Assembly: GCA_045603745.1 (NCBI GenBank)
Contig: JAZUMQ010000052.1
Coordinates: forward strand, 24,224 to 88,223
Length of the DNA stretch: 64,000 bases
Origin: RGIG995 sp045603745
Lineage (GTDB): Bacteria > Bacillota > Clostridia > Oscillospirales > UBA644
Direction: 5' to 3'
The position numbers and the translations under genes were made by a program. Of this stretch, positions 58,056-64,000 are shown in pieces (position 1 is the first letter of the stretch; every line of letters starts with the position of its first letter). Below the pieces are notes generated by a model that saw only the letters and a program-made list of their open reading frames with translations, did not search any database and was not told the origin of the DNA.

Positions 58056-58092
58056 TATTATAAACAAAAATGCCCTGTCTATTCGACAGGGC
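58056..58092 (-). promoter_or_regulatory. Terminator hairpin overlapping a possible sporulation promoter before gerAA
   Basis: On the minus strand GCCCTGTC-GAATA-GACAGGGC then ATTTTTG ends the flavoredoxin gene. GAATA, 17 bases and TATAATA also resemble a sigma-G-type promoter, which would suit a germination operon. Confidence 0.55.
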
Positions 58093-58104
58093 AAAAAACG
58101 AAAT

Positions 58105-58602
58105 TTACTTTTGCTCTAAAATATCTACAATCTCGCCGCAATAGAGACGATGATAATCGTTTATGGGATAATGGTGCTGAATTTCCGAATCGAGAAAACC
58201 GGCAGGGTCGAGATCTTGAATATAGATTTTTTTACAGACGATTGCCAACCGTGCCTCTTGAAACGTCACGGCATTCTCTTCAAAATAGGGAGTTAACCCG
58301 GCAAGGCTTACTTTATCGCAGTCCCGCCCGGATTTGGTTCCGCAAATTCGGTAGATTTCGTCCTGTCCCGGCTGTAAAACGGAAACCGTAAAATAAGGTT
58401 CACGTTCAAAAAAATCATAGGTGTACCGTTGAGGACGAATGAAGACGGATACAACTTTTTTATTCCACAAGATTCCCATTGTCCCCCAAGACGCAGTCAT
58501 AGTATTAAAGTTTTCGGGAGAACCGGCAGATAACAACAATTTCTCTTTTCCGATTAATTGAAAAGGATCTTTCATTTCGGGAAGATCGGTATGAACGAAC
58601 AT
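58105..58602 (-). CDS. Flavoredoxin / flavin reductase-like protein
   Basis: A 165-residue FMN-binding split-barrel protein. NFNTMTASWGTMGILWNKKVVSVFIRPQRYTYDFFERE is the flavin_reduct core as in flavoredoxins; FTVSVL and CGTKSGRDCDKVSLAGLTP follow. It moves electrons between flavin and partner proteins in anaerobes. It has its own terminator and lies 21 bases downstream of the AI-2E-type gene. Confidence 0.88.
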   Translation of the reverse strand: MFVHTDLPEMKDPFQLIGKEKLLLSAGSPENFNTMTASWGTMGILWNKKVVSVFIRPQRYTYDFFEREPYFTVSVLQPGQDEIYRICGTKSGRDCDKVSLAGLTPYFEENAVTFQEARLAIVCKKIYIQDLDPAGFLDSEIQHHYPINDYHRLYCGEIVDILEQK

Positions 58603-58623
58603 AATATTACCTCCAATATGAAT

Positions 58624-59664
58624 TTATTCGGGTTCGTTTTTCCAAAGAAAAAGACGTCCGGATTCATTCCATTCTTTGAAAAATAAAAACAGCAGCGGGA
58701 AAATAAACACTCCGGAAATTCCCATCAATTTCATTCCAAAATAAATACTGAACAAAGTGGCAAGGGCGGAAAGACCGATGTTTTTTCCCACAATGCGGGG
58801 CTCTAACAGCTCCCGGACAACGGAAACAATTACCGCAAGAACGATCAAGCCAATTCCTTGAGTCGGAGAGGACAATAAAAGCCATTGAATCAATCCCCAA
58901 GGAACGAGAATGGACGCCATACCAACATAAGGCAATAAATCTGCCAAAGCGATAACGGCAGCCAAAATCAAAGGATAAGGGGATTTCAAAATCCAAAGTC
59001 CGACCAACAGTTCTGTAAAGTTGATCGCAAACATAATTCCGTGGGCTTTCAGAAAACGAAGAATCTTGCGGACAAGAAAATCCTTAATATCATAATATTC
59101 CGCTTGTAGACGCGCTGGCAACTGACGAAGAAAAAATGGTTCGATCTTCGGATACGAGACAGAAAAAAGAACCGATGAAACAATCATAGCGAAACAAAAA
59201 ATCACCGCATTTGGCAATGCCAAAAGCAAGTTAAGAAGTTTCATTAATGCCTTTTGAGACAAATCCAAAATTACAGGCAAAAAGGTATCCATTTTTTCCA
59301 GTAACCAATCCGCCGCATCACCGTTCAAAAATGGAAGATTCAACGTGGATAGAACGCTCTTAAAATCCGTTGTTTGAATCCACTGCAACAACTCAACAGC
59401 TTCTCCGTAAATCAAAGCGCCGATTTTCCACAACAAAAACAACAGAATTCCCCAAAAGGGAACAATAACGATCAAAGAAGAAAACCAACGTTTGTGAATT
59501 CGCGAAAATTTGCTGATTAAAGGGTGGAACGTGGCCGCCACAGAAAATCCAAAAAGGAATGGAAGAGTAGGCGGAATGATATAACGGAACGATAAGAAAA
59601 CGATTGCAATAATCGTTCCCCAGTAGGCAACATTAACCAGAAATTGCAGTTTATTTTTCATCAT
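58624..59664 (-). CDS. ytvI: AI-2E-family/YtvI-like sporulation membrane protein
   Basis: A 346-residue membrane protein with about seven hydrophobic helices. LEPRIVGKNIGLSALATLFSIYFGMKLMGISGVFIFPL is the hallmark of AI-2E transporters and of the YtvI sporulation subgroup, as is ADLLPYVGMASILVPWGL. YtvI-like proteins are common in spore formers; exact substrate unclear. It precedes the flavoredoxin gene and lies near the germination operon. Confidence 0.85.
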   Translation of the reverse strand: MMKNKLQFLVNVAYWGTIIAIVFLSFRYIIPPTLPFLFGFSVAATFHPLISKFSRIHKRWFSSLIVIVPFWGILLFLLWKIGALIYGEAVELLQWIQTTDFKSVLSTLNLPFLNGDAADWLLEKMDTFLPVILDLSQKALMKLLNLLLALPNAVIFCFAMIVSSVLFSVSYPKIEPFFLRQLPARLQAEYYDIKDFLVRKILRFLKAHGIMFAINFTELLVGLWILKSPYPLILAAVIALADLLPYVGMASILVPWGLIQWLLLSSPTQGIGLIVLAVIVSVVRELLEPRIVGKNIGLSALATLFSIYFGMKLMGISGVFIFPLLFLFFKEWNESGRLFLWKNEPE

Positions 59665-59693
59665 CTCACCGTAGAAAAGGCTTTTTCTACAGT

Positions 59694-60497
59694 TTATGCA
59701 AATATTTCTTGTAAATACATTTTAATAACACTTGCAAATTCACGGCAATAATAATTGAGATGAAAAAAGGGAATTTCCGGCATTTTTGCAGCGACACCGT
59801 AAGGGATTAAACCTTCGGAATCGCAAATCTTTTTACTGCGGAACAGATGGAATCCGGTAGTAATAAGCACGACTTCTTTTCGCTCGGAAGCGTTTCCACT
59901 AATAATTTTTTCCGCATTTCGGATATTTTCCCGGGTGTTGGTGGATTTATCCTCTTTAATTAGGCGATTATCTTCAATTCCACGCGCCGTCAGCCAACGT
60001 CTCATAGCCTCTGCTTCGGTAATATCTTCCCCGGGACCTTGTCCGCCGCAAAGAATAGCAATCGAATCCGGGTGATCGTTCAACCATTGAAGCGTTGCTT
60101 CCAAACGGTAACGCAACATCATAGAGGGGGTCTCCCCTCGTACACTGCACCCGAGAACAATGACAGTTTGAATAGAATCGGGAATGTCGGTATCTCCTTG
60201 ATGATGAGAAAGGACATTGATTTCAACAACAATAAAGAGAATCAACAATACAAAAACAGAAATGATGATACACCATTTCAAAATCTTGGCAGCTTTTTTC
60301 CAGGGGCCCTCTCTTTTTGAAAGTAAAACAAACCAATAAAAAAACAATCCAAGAAAACAAAAAAAGAACATCAACTGAAATAAAAACGATATTCCGGAAG
60401 ATAAAGAACTTAAAAACAGGAAAAGAGCTCCGAATCCCATCAAAAACATCGTCACCGTTCCTTGCTTTGTTTTGATAAATGAAATCATCTTATGCAC
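59694..60497 (-). CDS. YdcF/SanA-like DUF218 membrane protein
   Basis: A 267-residue protein with three or four N-terminal membrane helices (about 15-95) and a DUF218 domain: VIVLGCSVRGETPSMMLRYRLEA, ILCGGQGPGEDITEAEAMRRWL, EDKSTNTRENIRNA and VLITTGFHLFRS. DUF218 proteins of the YdcF/SanA type are linked to cell-envelope function and may bind nucleotides. Faces the membrane; role uncertain. Confidence 0.87.
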   Translation of the reverse strand: MHKMISFIKTKQGTVTMFLMGFGALFLFLSSLSSGISFLFQLMFFFCFLGLFFYWFVLLSKREGPWKKAAKILKWCIIISVFVLLILFIVVEINVLSHHQGDTDIPDSIQTVIVLGCSVRGETPSMMLRYRLEATLQWLNDHPDSIAILCGGQGPGEDITEAEAMRRWLTARGIEDNRLIKEDKSTNTRENIRNAEKIISGNASERKEVVLITTGFHLFRSKKICDSEGLIPYGVAAKMPEIPFFHLNYYCREFASVIKMYLQEIFA

Positions 60498-60720
60498 GAA
60501 GTCTCCCCAATTTTATAAATTTTTCTTTTTCTCAATTATATCACATATTATTTTAAGATGCAAGTAGTAAAAATCTTAAGATTGTTTTAACAACGTGATG
60601 GTTCAGCCAAGATCATTTCCAAAGAGTTTAAACTCAAAAGATCCTAATATAAAAGTAATAGAACTGTTTTATAATACGAGAAAAAAAGCGTAACTTTTTT
60701 TGAAGAAACCCCATTTCCTA

Positions 60721-60749
60721 TAGACAATATCTTCTCTGTATGTTATAAT
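60721..60749 (+). promoter_or_regulatory. Promoter of the URO-D family gene
   Basis: TAGACA (60721-60726), 17-base spacer, TATAAT (60744-60749). The rest of 60498-60796 shows no gene. Confidence 0.7.
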
Positions 60750-60796
60750 ATTAATATAAAATTACATTGATCGATCTCGATCCGGAAAGGGAAAAT

Positions 60797-61837
60797 ATGT
60801 TTACACCTGATTATGAAAATCTGCAAAAAGCTGCAAGGAATATTGAATGCGAAAGATTTCCTCTTTATGAGCACATTATAACTCCGAAAATCGCAGAAGA
60901 CATTTTAGGTAAAAAGTTTTCTGATCTTATCAATGGAAATTTCTCTGATAAAAAGGAATTCTTCAGAAACTATTGCGAATTTTTCAAGGTCATGGGATAC
61001 GACACCATAAGTTTTGAGCAAGTGATTACCGACGCCCTTATCGATGGCGGAGCCTTGAGCGGTCAGAAAAAAGGAGTTATTCAGACACGCGAGGATTTTG
61101 AAAAGTATCCGTTTGATGAGATCCCTGAAATCTATGCGAAAAAATTTGATGAAAGTTTTTGTGCCCTAAGAGAAGTTATGCCCGACGGAATGAAAGCGGT
61201 CGGTGGCGTTGGAAACGGCATTTTTGAATGCGTCCAGGATCTTGTGGGCTACATGGATCTTTGCTATATGTCAGCAGATGATCCGGAATTGTACGCCGAT
61301 ATTTTTGCCCGTATCGGAAGAATGAATCTTACCATTTGGACGGACTTCATGAAAAAACATTCCGACGCATTCTGTGTTTTACGCTTTGGAGACGACCTTG
61401 GATTCAAATCAAACACTCTCATTGCAGCAGAAGACATAAGAGAACACGTTATTCCGTGCTATAAACACATAATTGACCTGGTACACAGCTATCAAAAACC
61501 GTTTCTTCTTCATTCCTGCGGAAAGATCTTTGACGTGATGGATGATCTGATCGCCGCGGGAATCGATGCCAAGCACTCCAATGAGGATCAGATTGCAAAA
61601 TTTCCCGTTTGGGTCGAGCGTTACGGGAACAAGATCGGCAATTTCGGTGGCATTGATACGGATGCCGTATGTCGTCTTTCAAAACCGGAACTCAAAGAGT
61701 ACATAAGCGAAGTTGTCGCAAAAACAAAGGGACATGGTGGGTTTGCTTTCGGTTCAGGAAATTCTATTCCATCCTATGTTCCAACGGAACAATTCATAGC
61801 CATGAATGAAATTGTCCGTGAAATACGTGTAGAGTAA
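60797..61837 (+). CDS. Uroporphyrinogen-decarboxylase-family protein (methyltransferase-like)
   Basis: A 346-residue protein from the ATG at 60797 (GGAAAGGG upstream); a TTG at 60767 has no site. The URO-D barrel is recognisable from LHSCGKIFDVMDDLIAAGIDAKHSNEDQ and the GGFAFGSGNSIPSYVP ending. True HemE has an N-terminal RxxxxxR motif that is missing here, and HSCG with a cysteine is typical of the MtaA/CmuA-like corrinoid methyltransferase branch. So a methyl-transfer role on a small metabolite is more likely than haem synthesis. It stands alone. Confidence 0.85.
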   Translation: MFTPDYENLQKAARNIECERFPLYEHIITPKIAEDILGKKFSDLINGNFSDKKEFFRNYCEFFKVMGYDTISFEQVITDALIDGGALSGQKKGVIQTREDFEKYPFDEIPEIYAKKFDESFCALREVMPDGMKAVGGVGNGIFECVQDLVGYMDLCYMSADDPELYADIFARIGRMNLTIWTDFMKKHSDAFCVLRFGDDLGFKSNTLIAAEDIREHVIPCYKHIIDLVHSYQKPFLLHSCGKIFDVMDDLIAAGIDAKHSNEDQIAKFPVWVERYGNKIGNFGGIDTDAVCRLSKPELKEYISEVVAKTKGHGGFAFGSGNSIPSYVPTEQFIAMNEIVREIRVE

Positions 61838-61895
61838 TGTATAAAAATCACCAATAGTGGTGAAGTAAACGAGAAATAGTCTTAAATATTAAATT

Positions 61896-61930
61896 TAGCG
61901 GGCTATCCATGATAGACCCGCTATTTTTTA
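61896..61930 (+). terminator. Terminator of the URO-D family gene
   Basis: TAGCGGG-C-TATC pairs with GATA-GA-CCCGCTA, followed by TTTTTT. Confidence 0.85.
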
Positions 61931-62264
61931 TACAAAAAACAGCTCCCACCAAACGAGTTGATGGGGGCTGCAGAAATTTGTCCTAAAGACGATATTCGAT
62001 TTTACTCGATTTCACGATTGTTTTCGGGCAATACCTTTTATCACGAAAAAGGCAAACCCGTTTACCATTTTGAAAAAGGTTGAAAAATGTATATTTTCGC
62101 ACCTTTTGTCTTGAAAAGTCCAAAAAATCCCTATTTTTTAAGGTTTTGCAAGGTTTTGTGCGTAAAAAAACGACCTCATAGAATTTCTTCTACAAGGTCG
62201 TAATTTTATTTTGTTTTGCCTATTGTGTTATAAGGCGGTTTGCCTTTTCACAACGATTTTAACC
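61931..62264 (-). terminator. Region between convergent genes with two minus-strand terminators
   Basis: On the minus strand ACGACCTTGTAGAAG pairs with CTATGAGGTCGT and is followed by TTTTTT (about 62163-62201). A second hairpin, CAGCCCCCATCAA with TTGGTGGGAGCTG, then TTTTTTG, lies at 61937-61970. Both would end the ppdK message. No gene found here. Confidence 0.75.
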
Positions 62265-64000
62265 TCAAGCCTTCGCGTTCAAAGCGGCTTGCGCAGCGGC
62301 AAGGCGAGCGATGGGAACACGGAAGGGAGAGCAGGAAACGTAGGTCAAACCAACGTTATGGCAGAATTCGATGGAAGAGGGATCGCCGCCGTGTTCACCA
62401 CAGATACCGAGGTGCATATCGGGACGAACTTCTTTTCCGAGAGAAACTGCCATCTTAATCAACTTGCCAACACCGATCTGATCCAGTTTTGCAAAGGGAT
62501 CGTTTTCGTAGATCTTGGTGTCGTAGTAAGCATCAAGGAACTTACCTGCGTCATCGCGGGAGAAACCGAAGGTCATCTGGGTCAGGTCGTTGGTACCGAA
62601 GCAGAAGAATTCAGCTTCCTTAGCGATTTCATCGGCAGTCAGACAAGCTCTGGGGATTTCCATCATGGTACCGACTTCGTACTTCAATTCAACGCCGGCG
62701 GCGGCAATTTCGGCATCAGCGGTAGCAACGACGATGTCCTTAACGAACTTCATTTCTTTGACTTCACCGGTCAGAGGAATCATGATTTCAGGAACGATGT
62801 TCCAATCGGGATGAGCCTTCTTAACGTTGAGAGCAGCGCGGATAACAGCAGTGGTCTGCATCTTGGCAATTTCAGGATAAGTGACAGCCAGACGGCAGCC
62901 GCGGTGACCCATCATGGGGTTGAATTCGTGGAGAGAAGCAATGATAGCCTTGATGTCGGCAACGGTCTTACCTTGAGCCTTGGCAAGGTTTTCGATGTCA
63001 GCTTCTTCCGTGGGAACGAATTCATGCAGCGGGGGATCCAAGAAACGGATACAAACGGGATTGCCTTCGAGAGCTTCGTAGAGAGCTTCAAAGTCGCCCT
63101 GCTGATAAGGAAGAATCTTAGCCAAAGCGGCTTCGCGTTCTGCAACGGTATCGGCGCAGATCATTTCGCGGAAAGCGGCGATACGGTCAGCTTCAAAGAA
63201 CATATGCTCGGTACGGCACAGACCGATACCTTCGGCACCCAGTTCACGAGCCTTCTTCGCATCGGTAGGAGTGTCGGCATTGGTGCGAACTTTCAAAGTG
63301 CGGAACTCGTCAGCCCAGCCCATAATCGTACCAAAGTTGCCGGAGATTTCAGCGTCAACGGTGGGAATAATACCATCGTAGATATTACCGGTGGAACCGT
63401 CGATGGAGATATAATCGCCTTCGTGATAGGTCTTACCGGCAAGTTCAAACTTCTTGTTTTCTTCGTCCATCTTAATGTCGCCGCAACCGGAAACACAGCA
63501 GGTACCCATACCACGAGCAACGACGGCTGCGTGAGAGGTCATACCGCCACGGACAGTCAGGATACCCTGAGAAGCCTTCATACCGGTAATATCTTCGGGA
63601 GAGGTTTCCAAACGAACCAAAACGACCTTCTTTCCGGCATTGTTCCAAGCTTCAGCATCTTCAGCGGTGAAGACGATCTGACCGCAAGCAGCACCGGGAG
63701 AAGCACCCAAACCTCTTCCGGCGGGAGTAGCAGCTTTCAGAGCCTTAGCGTCGAATTGGGGGTGGAGCAGGGTGTCCAGATAAGGGGGATCGATCATCTG
63801 AACGGCTTCTGCTTTGGTCTTGTGACCTTCGGCAACCAGGTCAACGGCGATCTGAAGAGCAGCCTGAGCGGTTCTTTTCCCGTTACGGGTCTGGAGCATA
63901 TAGAGTTTACGGTCTTCGACGGTAAATTCCATATCCTGCATATCGTGATAGTGATTTTCCAGAGTTTTGCAAACTTCCTGGAACTGAGCGAACGCTTCGG
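62265..64000 (-). CDS. ppdK: Pyruvate, phosphate dikinase, C-terminal two-thirds (5' end outside window)
   Basis: The frame is open to the window edge; at least 578 residues are visible. The phosphohistidine domain has GGMTSHAAVVARGMG with the catalytic His, and the PEP/pyruvate-binding barrel has GAEGIGLCRTEHMFF, MGHRGCRLAVTYPE, EIMIPLTGE and the C-terminal CGEHGGDPSSIEFC. The enzyme interconverts pyruvate + ATP + phosphate and PEP + AMP + pyrophosphate, and in anaerobic Firmicutes often works in glycolysis. Codon use is strongly biased, so it is highly expressed. Two terminators follow. Confidence 0.97.
   Translation of the reverse strand, partial: EAFAQFQEVCKTLENHYHDMQDMEFTVEDRKLYMLQTRNGKRTAQAALQIAVDLVAEGHKTKAEAVQMIDPPYLDTLLHPQFDAKALKAATPAGRGLGASPGAACGQIVFTAEDAEAWNNAGKKVVLVRLETSPEDITGMKASQGILTVRGGMTSHAAVVARGMGTCCVSGCGDIKMDEENKKFELAGKTYHEGDYISIDGSTGNIYDGIIPTVDAEISGNFGTIMGWADEFRTLKVRTNADTPTDAKKARELGAEGIGLCRTEHMFFEADRIAAFREMICADTVAEREAALAKILPYQQGDFEALYEALEGNPVCIRFLDPPLHEFVPTEEADIENLAKAQGKTVADIKAIIASLHEFNPMMGHRGCRLAVTYPEIAKMQTTAVIRAALNVKKAHPDWNIVPEIMIPLTGEVKEMKFVKDIVVATADAEIAAAGVELKYEVGTMMEIPRACLTADEIAKEAEFFCFGTNDLTQMTFGFSRDDAGKFLDAYYDTKIYENDPFAKLDQIGVGKLIKMAVSLGKEVRPDMHLGICGEHGGDPSSIEFCHNVGLTYVSCSPFRVPIARLAAAQAALNAKA

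Overview
The window reads as a chromosomal piece of a Gram-positive, endospore-forming Clostridia-type bacterium (Oscillospiraceae/Ruminococcaceae-like by inference). The signs are strong AGGAGG-type ribosome sites, canonical TTGACA-N17-TATAAT promoters, a gerA-type spore-germinant receptor operon, a YtvI-like sporulation membrane protein, tmRNA, mscL, an Opp peptide transporter and pyruvate phosphate dikinase. No species can be named from the sequence alone.

Layout. (1) 1-586: end of a MATE-type transporter. (2) About 650-28300: a composite genomic island next to a tRNA-Pro gene. A roughly 20-bp direct repeat (core CAGTAAACAAAGAAAAGG) occurs five times, at 652, 17309, 25363, 26629 and 28279, and divides the island into four modules. 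Module A (652-17309) is a defence island: an XRE regulator; a restriction-modification set with two C5-cytosine methyltransferases, a PLD-type NgoFVII-like endonuclease and a PD-(D/E)XK protein; an EVE-like/membrane/coiled-coil protein; a tight operon of thymidylate-kinase-like, radical SAM, uracil-DNA-glycosylase-like, UvrD-like helicase-nuclease, DNA methyltransferase and peptide deformylase genes; an AbiH protein; and small element genes. Module B (17309-25363) is the mobile chassis: LexA-like repressor with operators, sigma-like HTH protein, excisionase-like HTH protein, replication-type HTH protein, an IS110 insertion, a small DNA-binding-type protein and two overlapping tyrosine recombinases. 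Module C (25363-26629) is a Fic gene with its own operator repeats. Module D (26629-28279) has a MerR-type HTH/membrane protein, a zinc-ribbon membrane protein and a small HTH-type protein. (3) 28300-33000: tRNA-Pro, half of a second tRNA-Pro, AlbA_2 protein, MarR regulator, tRNA-Leu(UAG), PIG-L deacetylase, MscL, ssrA. (4) 33033-36250: remnant of a phage-type polyvalent protein downstream of ssrA, and an amidase. (5) 36537-42000: DinB-like protein, heterodimeric ABC exporter, glycosyltransferase. (6) 42227-50600: oligopeptide ABC operon in which the OppC-type permease carries an RCC1-like propeller and the OppF-type ATPase a coiled-coil insert. (7) 50750-64000: CapA protein, FAD/Rieske oxidoreductase, tRNA-Leu(CAG), germination receptor operon including a small two-helix D-type subunit, flavoredoxin, YtvI, YdcF, URO-D family protein and the end of ppdK.

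The best candidate for an undescribed system is the six-gene operon at 6344-13452, possibly with the preceding membrane protein. It joins a nucleotide-kinase fold, a radical SAM enzyme, a uracil-glycosylase fold lacking its usual first motif, a helicase-nuclease with an iron-sulfur-type cysteine pattern, and a DNA methyltransferase. This set fits making or recognising an altered DNA base and degrading DNA accordingly, but that role is inference.
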